From contig CAUJFU010000081.1 in NCBI GenBank assembly GCA_963169055.1, positions 1 to 30,949 on the forward strand: DNA of 30,949 nucleotides, given 5' to 3'. This stretch comes from Myxococcota bacterium. GTDB taxonomy: Bacteria; Myxococcota_C; UBA6777. Shown here piece after piece: positions 7,928-17,076 of the stretch. The translations under genes and the position numbers were made by a program. Each line of letters begins with the position of its first letter. Position 1 is the stretch's first letter. Below the pieces are notes generated by a model. It was given only the letters and a program-made list of their open reading frames with translations, did not search any database and had not been told where the DNA came from.

Positions 7928-9829
7928 TTAGAAAGCAGCGGTGAGGACGGCGATTGCGATGCCCATCAAGGCACCTCCAGCGATCACGCCAGCCGCGACA
8001 GGTTCGAGGTTTTGCACAAAGAGGCGGTGTGCAAAGGAGTCTTCGCGTTGAAAGGATTTTTCAGCGAGCCAAAAGAGGAAAGAGCCAAGAAACATGGCAA
8101 AGCAGGTGTTAAAAGGGATGACAAACGCAAGTCCAAGGCCCACAGCGGAGATCGGGAAGCGGCCTTTGCTGATGACTTTGACGGCTTCGAGGGCGATCCC
8201 GAGGACGGCACCGATCAAAGCGGCATAGACGGCAGTAAGGGGGAGTTCGGAGATGCCGCGAGTTAATATCTCGGCAACGGCTTTCCAGATGGTTGCGCCC
8301 GGCATCGGATACTCCGAAGAGATCAGTCCCGAAGGATTGTTGCGCAAAAAGGCGATGTAAAAGATCGGCACACAGACGATCGCACCTGCAATGATGCCCA
8401 AGACGTGTCCAAGCGCCTGATGACGGGGCTTTCCGCCGAGCATATAGCCCGGTTTGATATCCATCAGCAAGTTCGAGGCGTTGCCGGCCACTTCGCCCGT
8501 GATGCTCGCCGTCATGACGTTGGTGGTGATGCTCGGAGTGAGCGCAGCGTAAGTGAGTTGGGTAAGCTTTCCGAGTGCGCCTGTCGGTGTGATCGCGGTC
8601 AGTGCGGTCGAATGGGCCGCGATGATCGTAAAGACAAAGACCATCGGGATCGCCAAAGCACCCAACCAGACCGGCACGTGGAAAAAGTACCACGCCAACA
8701 GCACAACCACGCTTCCGACCAAGGGGATGCCCAAGAGAAAGACGGACATCGGAAGTTCGATGTGTCCGAGGATATCTTTGCTTTGATCTTTTTTGCGAAA
8801 AAGGCTCGTGAAGGAATTGATCAACATCCCGGGTTTGCTAAGGAAAGCAAACAAACTGGCGGTGGTCATCATCGCGACCCCGCACCACAAAGCCCACGTC
8901 GTGATCGGGCGAAAGCCAAAGACTGCTGCACCGCTGGCGTTGACGTTTCCGAGGATATCACCGTAGTTGATCATCCAAGGGGCAAGGACGAAATAGTTGA
9001 AAATCGCGCCAAGCAGGAGCGATACACCCGTGCGGATGCCCATCAGTCCGCCTGCTGCGACCATGACGTGATCGGGTTCAATTGTGATGGTGAGCTGTTG
9101 CAGCGAAACCCCGCCGATCTTGGGGGTCCATCCCATCAGGCGGTAAAGCCCGGCTTCAAGGCTGTGTGGGATCGCTAGGAACCCCAGTTTGATCTTGTCG
9201 AGCAGATGGTCTTGTTTGAGCAGTTCGAGCAACGCGGCAAGACCGCCACCATAGACGAGGATCTTGGCCTTAAAGATGCCTTCTTTTGCGTCGCTGGTAT
9301 GCAGAGCGTCCATCACAACGCCCGCAGCGCGGCCTTCAGGGAAAGGGTGCTGCTCGTCGTTGATAAAGCGCCGCTTGAGCGGAAACGCAAAGAGTACGCC
9401 CAACAGAGCGAGCGAGATCATCCACAGTATCGTCGTTCCCATCGGGATCACGCGGTTGGTGATGATCATATAAGCCGCAAGACTGGCGATCAGCGGCGAA
9501 GTCATATAGCCCGCAGACGTAGCGATCGACTGCATACAGTTGTTTTCTAGCACCGTAAACTCGTCTGCCATGCCGACCGAAGCCAAGACCTTGAACATCG
9601 CAAAAGCGATAATTACCGACGTGATGCCCACGCCCAAAGTCCACCCTGTTTTCATCCCAACGTAGAGGTTGGTGAGGGACAACGCTCCACCGATCAACAT
9701 GCCCGATAAGGCCGAGCGCAGCGTCAATTGGGGCATATCCCCACGATAGACATTTTCTAGCCACCAACGGTCTTTTTGTTCGACCGTCCAATCACGGATC
9801 TGTTCGTCGGTTAGGTGTTTCAACGCCAT
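7928..9829 (-). CDS. OPT-family oligopeptide transporter
   Basis: The 633-aa polytopic inner-membrane protein belongs to the OPT superfamily, proton-coupled importers of peptides, metal chelates or siderophores. Family-typical segments are LTNLYVGMKTGWTLGVGITS near residue 53, ENNCMQSIATSAGYMTSP near 95, and FPEGRAAGVVMDAL near 163. About 14-16 hydrophobic segments follow. The start at 9829 has GGAG 8 nt upstream. Length matches the bacterial subgroup. The lipoprotein gene follows after 24 bp. The substrate cannot be read from sequence. The 262-bp gap to the next gene on the opposite strand must hold divergent promoters, but no clear boxes were found. Confidence 0.92.
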   Translation of the reverse strand: MALKHLTDEQIRDWTVEQKDRWWLENVYRGDMPQLTLRSALSGMLIGGALSLTNLYVGMKTGWTLGVGITSVIIAFAMFKVLASVGMADEFTVLENNCMQSIATSAGYMTSPLIASLAAYMIITNRVIPMGTTILWMISLALLGVLFAFPLKRRFINDEQHPFPEGRAAGVVMDALHTSDAKEGIFKAKILVYGGGLAALLELLKQDHLLDKIKLGFLAIPHSLEAGLYRLMGWTPKIGGVSLQQLTITIEPDHVMVAAGGLMGIRTGVSLLLGAIFNYFVLAPWMINYGDILGNVNASGAAVFGFRPITTWALWCGVAMMTTASLFAFLSKPGMLINSFTSLFRKKDQSKDILGHIELPMSVFLLGIPLVGSVVVLLAWYFFHVPVWLGALAIPMVFVFTIIAAHSTALTAITPTGALGKLTQLTYAALTPSITTNVMTASITGEVAGNASNLLMDIKPGYMLGGKPRHQALGHVLGIIAGAIVCVPIFYIAFLRNNPSGLISSEYPMPGATIWKAVAEILTRGISELPLTAVYAALIGAVLGIALEAVKVISKGRFPISAVGLGLAFVIPFNTCFAMFLGSFLFWLAEKSFQREDSFAHRLFVQNLEPVAAGVIAGGALMGIAIAVLTAAF

Positions 9830-10091
9830 TCACTTGACTCCGTAAGGTTGAAGAAAGGGTGAAGCAGGGGACAAGGCGGGAGATCTTGTCGGGTAGACGG
9901 GCCTTGGTCGCGGTACAGCGCCGCTGAGAAAGAGTCGCTACAAAGCGAGGCGCGTAGCCTACCAAGGCGCATAGGGGGTGTCAACCGCGTTTCTTTGCGG
10001 TCGTTCTGTGTGTCTTGCCCTTGTAGCCTGTGGAGGCGTGCGCTATGCTGCGGGTGCTTGCTTGTGTGTGCGTTTCGTTGTGGGGTTTGTG

Positions 10092-11501
10092 ATGACTCAA
10101 CCTTTGTTTTCTTCCTCTGCCTCAGAGAGCGCAACGGCTATCCCAAAGCGCCTACCCTCCGTCACTTTCGATAAAGTCGTTTTTTTGATGTACGAGTTTC
10201 TTGGCGATCTCCAAGTCCATTGTGTGATGGATGTGGAGGAGCCGCTGGATCTTTTGCGGATGCGGCGTGCGATCCGTTTGACGATGGATGCGGAACCTGT
10301 GCTGGGATGCCGTTTTGTGGCGAGTGCATGGCGACCTCATTGGGAACGGCGTGAGGATCTCGATACATTGGAGCTTTGCGATCTTCTGGAAACCAAGGAT
10401 CGCGATGGCGACCTCGATCGCTATCTCTGCCGTCCCACCGACCCTTGCGTTGAACCGATCGTGCAAGCGCGGATCTTTCGGCACGATCAAGGCGACACTC
10501 TTTGTCTCAAAGTCCACCATATCAACGCAGACGGCGGTGCGCTCAAGCAATACGCATCCTTGCTGGCGCGTGCTTACAAAAAACTGGCGGATAATCCTGC
10601 TTTTGTCTTGCCTGTGAATCTTCACGGTCGCCGCGAGATCGATCAGGTGCTTGAACGGTTCGGATGGCGCGACTTTTTCCCTCGCCTTCGGCGTGCTTGG
10701 CGCGATCTATCACAGCGCTTTTGGCCCCCACGCAATCTGCGACTGCCTTTTCGGGCACGTTTACCCAACACCGAACGCACCTACATCTTGCGCCACTTCA
10801 GCCCACAAGAAGTGGCTGTGCTTCAGCGTTATGCGCGCCTGCACGATGCGACCATGAATGATATGTTGATGACGGCCTATCTTCGGGCTTGGTATCGCGT
10901 CTTGGCTCCCACTGATCCGCGACTTCCGTTGCGTGTGATGGCAACTGTGGATCTCCGTCGTTATCTCCCAAGCCGCCAAGCCGAGGCGTTGTGCAACCTC
11001 TCCAACTTCTTTGGCGCAAAGCTGCCTTCTCACGAAGATATCACAGGTGATTTTTCCCGAACCCTCGCGGTGATCCACAAGCAGGTCGAAGAACAAAAAC
11101 AGTCTTACATCGGGGCGGGTGATATCCTTTTGATGATTCCTCTCTTGCGCTATTTGCCATACGCGCTCAGCCGCATGGTGTTTCGTTATACCTTCCGATT
11201 GGTGGATGCTTTGCTTCCGCCGACGATGACCAATCTGGGTCACATCGAACCTGCGGCGCTCGATCTTGGCGGTCCCACGGTACGCAACGCTTTTCTGACG
11301 GCGAGTGTGATCTACGCTCCGCATTTTGCCCCCGCGATCAGCGGTTATGATCAGCAACTGACGATCAGCGCGGGGATCTGTAGCGAGATCGTGGACCCCA
11401 CGCTGGTTCAGCGGATCTTGCAAGAGATGTTTTCTGAGATCCTTGCGGATGTTCCTGCTTTTGAGGGCGCACCTGCGCCGTCTTTGCGAGGAGCAGACTG
11501 A
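10092..11501 (+). CDS. Condensation-domain-like acyltransferase (HHxxxDG)
   Basis: The 469-aa protein has the signature of the CoA-dependent acyltransferase/condensation fold: KVHHINADGGA, with catalytic His H143 and D147-G148. A second conserved region, LRVMATVDLRRYLP and NLSNFFGAKL, resembles the C-terminal half of these two-lobed enzymes. It is a stand-alone domain, similar in size to wax-ester/alcohol acetyltransferase and papA-like proteins, which transfer acyl groups to alcohols or amines. No carrier-protein domain is present. I chose the ATG at 10092; an in-frame GTG at 9978 would add an unmotivated 38 residues. The Shine-Dalgarno match is weak. It lies 52 bp upstream of the M14 carboxypeptidase, so the two may share a transcript. 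Substrate is unknown. Confidence 0.75.
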   Translation: MTQPLFSSSASESATAIPKRLPSVTFDKVVFLMYEFLGDLQVHCVMDVEEPLDLLRMRRAIRLTMDAEPVLGCRFVASAWRPHWERREDLDTLELCDLLETKDRDGDLDRYLCRPTDPCVEPIVQARIFRHDQGDTLCLKVHHINADGGALKQYASLLARAYKKLADNPAFVLPVNLHGRREIDQVLERFGWRDFFPRLRRAWRDLSQRFWPPRNLRLPFRARLPNTERTYILRHFSPQEVAVLQRYARLHDATMNDMLMTAYLRAWYRVLAPTDPRLPLRVMATVDLRRYLPSRQAEALCNLSNFFGAKLPSHEDITGDFSRTLAVIHKQVEEQKQSYIGAGDILLMIPLLRYLPYALSRMVFRYTFRLVDALLPPTMTNLGHIEPAALDLGGPTVRNAFLTASVIYAPHFAPAISGYDQQLTISAGICSEIVDPTLVQRILQEMFSEILADVPAFEGAPAPSLRGAD

Positions 11502-11553
11502 TTTGTGAGTAGGGTCATACATCCGAGAGAAATAAGAAAAGGAGAGATCTGCC

Positions 11554-13230
11554 GTGTCTTGGAGTCCTTATCGCGCTGAACGATATCTTGATTATCCTGC
11601 GGTCGAAGCATGGTGCCGACAACTCGCGCAAGAATTCCCTGCGTGGGTTCGCCTTGAAGAAGTCGGACGTACCCGAGAAGAACGAGCGATCTGGCTTTTA
11701 CAGATCGGAGGGCAACAAGCGCAGACGGACGAAGGGCCGTCGCTTTGGTTGGACGCTGGAACCCATGCCTCCGAATGGACGGGCATTAGCGCTGCTTTGT
11801 ATACGGTGTCTCGGTGGATCGAACGGCTGCGAGATGGCGATGAAACGCTGGCTCGATGGCTTGGGCATCAGCGGATCTTGGTGATGCCTTGCATCAGCCC
11901 TGATGGATACCAAGCCTTGCACGAAGGCGCGCCCTACTTGCGTTCTTCTTTGCGCCCTCCCAAAGAAGGCGAAAGCCGTGTTGGACTCGAACCAAGCGAC
12001 CTCGACAAAGATGGGGTTGTGCGTTGGATGCGTTGGAAACATCCTTCTGGGCCTTTTGTGATCGATCCGACGCTGCCGATGTGGATGCGTCATCGCACGC
12101 TCGACGATGATCCCCAAGATGCCTTTTTCTTCTGTAGCGAAGGATACTTTCTCAACTGGGATGGAGTTCACTGGAGCGCTGCCCCGCTGCGCCACGGGAT
12201 CGATCTCAATCGCAATTTCCCCGGCCATTGGATGCCCACGTCGATGTTTGGCATGGACGCGGGATCTTACGCTTTGAGCGAGCAAGAAAGCCGCGCAGTC
12301 GTCGACACGTTTGCTCGGTTTCCCTCGATCTGCGGAGGTTTGACCTTTCACACCTACACAGGCTGCATCCTCACACAACCCTACCGCCAAGACTCGCCGC
12401 TCAAAGAAGACGATATCCGTTTGATGGAAGAACTCGCCAAAGATGCCACCCAAGGGACCGATTATCGGGTGATTCGTGTGTATCCAGACTTTATGTACGA
12501 TCCCAAACGGCCCACGACAGGGGTGTGGTCGGACACGATGACTGTGATCTTTGGTGTCCCGGGATACACCGTCGAATTTTGGGATCCCTTCAAAGAAGCA
12601 GGCATCGATCTCGCCCAACCTGCCGCTTTTTTCCGCCAACCTGAACCCGAAAAATTGCGCCCCGTGATCGAACACTTTAGCCAAGACCCCCAAGCCGTCC
12701 GTCCTTGGGAGCCTTTTGACCACCCTCAACTTGGCCCCGTCGAGATCGGCGGGATCGACTATATGCGCACGATCCGCAATCCCCCCGAAGCCCTACTCCA
12801 ACGCGAGTGCGATCGCGGATATCGGATGGCCGAGCGCTTGCGAAAAGCTCTCCCTCAGATCCACCTCGAAACACGCCTCCACCCCGAAGGAGAACTCAAA
12901 CACCTCCAAGTGATCCTTGAGAATCGGGGGTTTCTGCCCACCTCTGCGCTCCAACGAGGCGAAGATATCGGCGCAAGTCCCGGTGTTAGCGTTCGTTTGC
13001 AGATGCCCGAGTCTGTGCGCTCTTTGCGTTCGTCCCTTGAGCAGGGCCTTCATCATCTCGATGGATGGGGGCAAAGCCGCGTCAACGAAGCACGCCACCA
13101 GCTTTATGCGAGTCTCCCAACACGCGGACAACGCGATCTCGCCGAATGGTGGCTTCACGGAACGGGCGAGATCACCGTCCATTGGATCGCAGGACGCGCA
13201 GGACGTGGGCAGATGAAGATCTCGATCTAA
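11554..13230 (+). CDS. M14-family zinc carboxypeptidase
   Basis: The 558-aa protein is a metallocarboxypeptidase of family M14. Zinc ligands are visible as H71 and E74 in GTHASEW, and H266 in GGLTFHTYTG. The substrate-carboxylate Arg region is DLNRNFP (R220). The catalytic Glu is E341 in YTVEFWDP. The start is GTG at 11554, preceded by AAAAGGAGA with 8 nt spacing. No signal peptide is apparent, so it is probably cytoplasmic. Residues from about 420 to the end form an extra C-terminal region (for example LQVILENRGFLPTSA) that looks like a beta-sandwich accessory domain, making the protein longer than catalytic-only members. It follows the acyltransferase-like gene. Substrate may be peptides or gamma-glutamyl/peptidoglycan fragments. 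Confidence 0.9.
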   Translation: MSWSPYRAERYLDYPAVEAWCRQLAQEFPAWVRLEEVGRTREERAIWLLQIGGQQAQTDEGPSLWLDAGTHASEWTGISAALYTVSRWIERLRDGDETLARWLGHQRILVMPCISPDGYQALHEGAPYLRSSLRPPKEGESRVGLEPSDLDKDGVVRWMRWKHPSGPFVIDPTLPMWMRHRTLDDDPQDAFFFCSEGYFLNWDGVHWSAAPLRHGIDLNRNFPGHWMPTSMFGMDAGSYALSEQESRAVVDTFARFPSICGGLTFHTYTGCILTQPYRQDSPLKEDDIRLMEELAKDATQGTDYRVIRVYPDFMYDPKRPTTGVWSDTMTVIFGVPGYTVEFWDPFKEAGIDLAQPAAFFRQPEPEKLRPVIEHFSQDPQAVRPWEPFDHPQLGPVEIGGIDYMRTIRNPPEALLQRECDRGYRMAERLRKALPQIHLETRLHPEGELKHLQVILENRGFLPTSALQRGEDIGASPGVSVRLQMPESVRSLRSSLEQGLHHLDGWGQSRVNEARHQLYASLPTRGQRDLAEWWLHGTGEITVHWIAGRAGRGQMKISI

Positions 13231-13417
13231 TTGTATGTAAAAAGATACACCCTCAAATTCTCCTCTCAAGAAACTGAGGCGATTTAGAGTTTTCGGAGGG
13301 GGGAGGTGCAAAAAGATCGTGTGATCTTTCGATCAACGATTTGAGGGAAAACAGTTTTTTCTGGATCGCGACGATTGGCCTTGCTTTTGCCCTAAGGCTC
13401 TCTCGAAAGAAAAAACG

Positions 13418-13433
13418 AGCCGAGGCCGGCTCA
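13418..13433 (+). promoter_or_regulatory. Hairpin just upstream of the ribosome binding site
   Basis: GAGCCG-AGGC-CGGCTC is a perfect 6-bp stem ending 5 nt before AAGGAG of the Cys-rich lipoprotein gene. There is no T-run. It could modulate translation initiation; this is inferred only from position. Confidence 0.35.
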
Positions 13434-13452
13434 TAAGCAAGGAGAAATGAAT

Positions 13453-14394
13453 ATGTTGTCGAATCGTTGGGTTGTTTGTTGGATGGCTGTGAGTTTTTTG
13501 GGATTGACAGGGTGCGGGGTACAGCCCGAAGAAAAAGTGGATCCGATCAAGTGTACCAGTAACGATGATTGCAAACGAACAGAGATCTGTCGTCTCGCTC
13601 CTTCTGAGCCCACCGTGTGCGGCGGGGCAGGTTGTGTGATCCGCGCACGAGTGGTCGAAGGTCGTTGTGAAAGTAAGCCCGTACCGCCGCCTCGCCCACC
13701 CCAGCCAAGCGTGTGCAGCAAAGACAGCGATTGCAAACGCGGAGAGCGCTGCTTGTACACAGGCGTCGCCACGGGAACACGCCGCATCCAAGGCCGTTGC
13801 GCGCCCATCCAAGTCGAACCACCGCCCGTCACTTGCTACCAAGACAGCGATTGCGCACAAAACGAACGTTGCGAAATGGATCCGATGCCCGGCACCCAAG
13901 GCGGCGGAGCCCCCACCCAAGGTGCAAAAGAAGGCAGCGCACCCGCTCAAGGAACAAGTTCTGACAGCACCACACAAGTTTTCCCTTGTATGCCCCAACC
14001 TACAGGCCGTTGTGTCGCCAAACCCCCCGCACCCAAAAGCTGCACCAGCGATGCGGATTGCGCACAAGGCGAACATTGCGAGCATTACGCGACTTGCGCT
14101 GGACTCAACTGTCCGCCTCCTCCACCCTCGGCTTGCGTTCCCAATCCGCCCGCTCCGAAGACTTGCGTCCAAGACGGCGACTGCGCACAAGGCGAGATCT
14201 GCTACAACCTGCCCTGTGATGCTGAAAACTGCGGATCCTCGTACTGTATCGCCAAGCCCGTCGAACCCGACCCCCGCCGCTGTGAGGCCGATGCTGATTG
14301 CACAAGCGGCCAACGCTGCGAACATTACGCAACCTGCACCGCCATCGGTTGCCCCCCGACTCCTCCCTCCGTCTGTGTTGACATCAAGCCCTAA
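13453..14394 (+). CDS. Cys-rich lipoprotein with six C-x5-C-x5-C-type repeats
   Basis: The 313-aa protein starts MLSNRWVVCW and has lipobox LTGC with C21, so it is a surface or periplasmic lipoprotein. An ATG at 13447 is also in frame, but AAGGAG at 13439-13444 lies only 2 nt before it and 8 nt before 13453, so the latter is preferred. Six repeats of the form C-x2-D-x-D-C-x2-G-x2-C occur (CSKDSDCKRGERC, CYQDSDCAQNERC, CTSDADCAQGEHC and others), separated by Pro-rich linkers. This motif is common in large secreted and lipoproteins of Myxococcota-like bacteria. All Cys are probably disulfide-bonded. One longer linker (about residues 145-175, Gly/Thr/Ser/Gln-rich) interrupts the regular spacing. 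Function is unknown. Confidence 0.85.
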   Translation: MLSNRWVVCWMAVSFLGLTGCGVQPEEKVDPIKCTSNDDCKRTEICRLAPSEPTVCGGAGCVIRARVVEGRCESKPVPPPRPPQPSVCSKDSDCKRGERCLYTGVATGTRRIQGRCAPIQVEPPPVTCYQDSDCAQNERCEMDPMPGTQGGGAPTQGAKEGSAPAQGTSSDSTTQVFPCMPQPTGRCVAKPPAPKSCTSDADCAQGEHCEHYATCAGLNCPPPPPSACVPNPPAPKTCVQDGDCAQGEICYNLPCDAENCGSSYCIAKPVEPDPRRCEADADCTSGQRCEHYATCTAIGCPPTPPSVCVDIKP

Positions 14395-14445
14395 AACGAA
14401 CTAGGCAAAAAGACCGAAGACGCACGCAGAAGTAGCGCGGTGGAC

Positions 14446-14575
14446 AAAAACCCCCGCGTTCGCGGTATTTCAAGCGACAGGGTCGTTGTTTGAAATACCA
14501 GTGATCTTCTCGCCAACACGGGGTCAAGGGGCGAACGTCCCTTGTGGGGTGTGGGGCAACGCCCCGCAAAAGCCA
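14446..14575 (-). repeat. Dispersed 130-bp structured element, copy D
   Basis: This copy is in reverse orientation, 40 bp beyond the stop of the minus-strand kinase-like gene and in sense with it. Hairpin 1 is GGGGC-GTT-GCCCC; hairpin 2 is CAAGGG/CCCTTG. An extra perfect 10-bp stem pairs GGTATTTCAA with TTGAAATACC. It ends CGCGGGGG plus TTTTT, then GTCCACCGCG, which copies E and G share. Confidence 0.9.
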
Positions 14576-14615
14576 ATAGCAACAAGTCTAGTTCAAATAA
14601 AGATTTTATCTGGGA

Positions 14616-16691
14616 TTAGCGTAAGGGAACTTCAAAGATCTTCCAGCGATAGGGGTGGGTGTAGTGATAGCCGTCTTTGGTTTCGATGCGCAGATAATGT
14701 GTCCCTTCGCCCGTAAAAAGGTATTGCACATAAGCGGGTTCGGAGGGTTGGCCTTTTTTGGGGGGGACGGGTTTGTATTCTTTGGGGAGTCCTTGGAATT
14801 GATGATCGAGAACAGTGACGGGTTGGACTTTGGTGTTGAGGACGGTGACTTCGGCTTGGACCTTGGGGACGGTGTAAAAACGCAGTAGATAGATCGGGGC
14901 GTCTTTGAAGACAGTGCGGTAATAAGACCAACGGCGGGGGCGATCGGGGCAATCTTTGCAGTCCTGCCATTTTTTCGCAGCGGCAGCGTGGGAGGGGAGG
15001 TCGATGCGGAAGAAGTCGATGTCACGGGTGTTATCGTGAAGTCCGAAATGTTCCTTGTCGAGGGTTGCGGGGGTGGACGTGGCGGGGGTGTCGTTGGGTT
15101 CGCGTTCTTGGTGAGGTTTGGGTGGTTTGATCTCGACGATCAGTTTGTACGGGCCGATGTTGGGTTGGGGTTTTTCGTTCGTGATCACGAGTTCGCGGAC
15201 GAGCAGATAATAATCACCCGCAGCAAGGCGGGTTGCGGGGATGGCTTCTTCGCCGCCGCGTTGGGCGTTGTTGCTGCGAAGGACTTCGAGGTGTTGGACT
15301 TCTGTGCGTAAGCGCCCGGGTTGGCCTTTGATTAGTTGGTAGACGCCGAATTCAACATCAAGCAGCGGGGGTGGGAGGAGGCGAAACGACACAAACTGCT
15401 CGGGTTGGTCGAGCCGAAAGCGGAACCAGTCTTTGTCGGATTGTCCGTTGTTGTCGGGAGTTCCGAGTTCACCTTGCACCCATGTGTTGAGGGGGATCTT
15501 GGTGGCTTGTAAGGCGTTGTCGTTGGGTTCACGTTCTTTGTGGTGGGCTTGTTGGGAGAGGATGGCTTCTTTGGCTTCTTGTTGTTTGGTTTGGTGGGAG
15601 CGGTAGCCGAACCATCCGATCACCGCAGCGAGTACAACGAAGAGTCCGATCCATCGGCTGCGTGTACGCCAACGCCATGCGCGTTCGACGCGTTCCCATT
15701 CTTGGCGGGAGAGGACGTCTTTGGGGGTAGGAGATTCTTGGGCGGGTTCGGGCATTTGAAAGGGTTTGTGGCGTGGTTCTTCGTGGGGGTGTTGTGTCGA
15801 GCCCGGGAGGATGGCTTCTTGGGCTTGAAGGAGTTTTTGCAAGAACTCTTCGGCAGAAAGGGGGCGTTGGGTAGGATCTTCGTCGAGTGCGGTGCGTAGG
15901 GCATCAAGCAAAGGCTTGAGCAGTTCGGCATCTTGGCCTTCCATGACAAAGGCGCGTCCTTCTGCTTGATCTTTCCAATAGGGCCGTCGGACCGTCAGTT
16001 CGTACAAGATCGTGGCGAGGCTGTAAAGATCGGACTGTGCGTTGGGGGACTCACCACCAGCGCGTGCCTCGGGGGCGGTGTAATGGGCGTCTCCGTAGAA
16101 TTGGCGGGCCTCGCCTTGGTGCTGTGCTGCTTCGATGGCGGTCGTGAGGCCGAAATCAAGGACTTTGATAAAGTTTTCTTCCCCTTGGTAGTGCAGCAGG
16201 ATGATGTTGGCGGGCTTGAGGTTGCGGTGGAAAAAGCCGAGGCTGTGGGCGTGTTGAAGCGCACCGCAGGCTTGTTCGCCGATCTGTAGCACCAAGGTCC
16301 ACGGGATGTGGACGTGCGTACTCAGCAGCTTTTCGAGGTCCAAGCCCGGCAAGTATTCCATCACGATATACAGGGCATTTTCTAAAATGCCGCAATCGAA
16401 AAGTTCGATGGTGTGGGGGTGCGACAAGCGTGCAAGCTTTCGCACTTCTTGTTGGAACGTTTCTCTTGCAGCGGAGCGACCGCGCATCAGGTGGTTATGG
16501 AGCACCTTGAGTGCCATCATTTTGCCAGACAGGATGTGTTCGACTTGATAGACTACGCCGATTCCGCCCGAACCAAGGTGGCGGACCACGCGATAACGGC
16601 CATCAAGGATGTGACCTTTGGTCGCTACTTTGGGGGAGGGGTCTGTCGTTTGTGTGGGGGAGGAACCTTCTGTGGACTGTGTTGCGCTCAT
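14616..16691 (-). CDS. Membrane Ser/Thr kinase-like protein with HRN motif (probable pseudokinase) and PPC-like ectodomains
   Basis: The 691-aa protein has a Hanks-type kinase domain at about residues 33-290: glycine loop LGSGGIGVVY, Lys K62 in MALKVL, E82, DFG at 179-181 and APE in YTAPEAR. The catalytic loop reads HRNLKPAN: the catalytic Asp is Asn (N157, codon AAC). Such a change usually abolishes or greatly lowers phosphotransfer, so a pseudokinase or sensor is likely. A transmembrane helix spans about 347-363. Two PPC-like beta-sandwich repeats follow outside the membrane, each opening with EREPND (386-391 and 529-534), then acidic DKDWFRFRL and DIDFFRIDL strands. GAGG precedes the chosen ATG by 6 nt. 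No partner phosphatase or substrate gene is adjacent. Confidence 0.9.
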   Translation of the reverse strand: MSATQSTEGSSPTQTTDPSPKVATKGHILDGRYRVVRHLGSGGIGVVYQVEHILSGKMMALKVLHNHLMRGRSAARETFQQEVRKLARLSHPHTIELFDCGILENALYIVMEYLPGLDLEKLLSTHVHIPWTLVLQIGEQACGALQHAHSLGFFHRNLKPANIILLHYQGEENFIKVLDFGLTTAIEAAQHQGEARQFYGDAHYTAPEARAGGESPNAQSDLYSLATILYELTVRRPYWKDQAEGRAFVMEGQDAELLKPLLDALRTALDEDPTQRPLSAEEFLQKLLQAQEAILPGSTQHPHEEPRHKPFQMPEPAQESPTPKDVLSRQEWERVERAWRWRTRSRWIGLFVVLAAVIGWFGYRSHQTKQQEAKEAILSQQAHHKEREPNDNALQATKIPLNTWVQGELGTPDNNGQSDKDWFRFRLDQPEQFVSFRLLPPPLLDVEFGVYQLIKGQPGRLRTEVQHLEVLRSNNAQRGGEEAIPATRLAAGDYYLLVRELVITNEKPQPNIGPYKLIVEIKPPKPHQEREPNDTPATSTPATLDKEHFGLHDNTRDIDFFRIDLPSHAAAAKKWQDCKDCPDRPRRWSYYRTVFKDAPIYLLRFYTVPKVQAEVTVLNTKVQPVTVLDHQFQGLPKEYKPVPPKKGQPSEPAYVQYLFTGEGTHYLRIETKDGYHYTHPYRWKIFEVPLR

Positions 16692-17076
16692 CCATGACCT
16701 CGTTTTCTTCGGTGTGCTTCGGTTGTTTTGTGGGGGTGTTCCTTGTCTCTGACTTGTGTAGTGCGCGGCATCCTAAAACAATCTAATCCCGTTTGTATAG
16801 AGCGGAAGGGTGAATTGGGCGCTGTTTCGGTTGTGGGGGCGTTGATCTGCGCCGTCGTGTGTGCTTGTTTGTCGTTGTAGATAGGGCTGGCGCGGTGGAT
16901 AAAAAAGACGCATTCGCGAGGCTCGAAGCGATGCCGTCATTGGTTTGAAAAACGTCTGCTTGTCCCGCCGATATGGGGTCGAGGGGTTTGAAACCCCTTG
17001 CGGGGTGTGGGGCAGCGCCCCATCACACCGGCCCAACCATGCAAGCTCTTTGGAGAGACCAGAGAAGGAGGTTTCG
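16692..17076. other. Divergent intergenic region between kinase-like gene and ATP-grasp gene
   Basis: This 385-bp gap separates divergent genes. It holds about 205 bp of unannotated sequence next to the kinase start, then repeat copy E (16901-17030), then AAGGAGG at 17065-17071 for the ATP-grasp gene. No confident promoter was found. Confidence 0.6.
16901..17030 (-). repeat. Dispersed 130-bp structured element, copy E
   Basis: This copy is in reverse orientation and is the only one not downstream of a gene in sense; it sits 5' of the ATP-grasp gene. Hairpin 1 is TGGGGC-GCT-GCCCCA. Hairpin 2 is AGGGGTT-TCA-AACCCCT, a different sequence that still pairs. Its 3' end is diverged (GCGTC plus six T). 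Confidence 0.88.

Noticed and set aside
8405-9178. Open frame on the plus strand opposite the OPT transporter
   Set aside because: It has charged low-complexity shadow composition, and the opposite strand carries a clear transporter.
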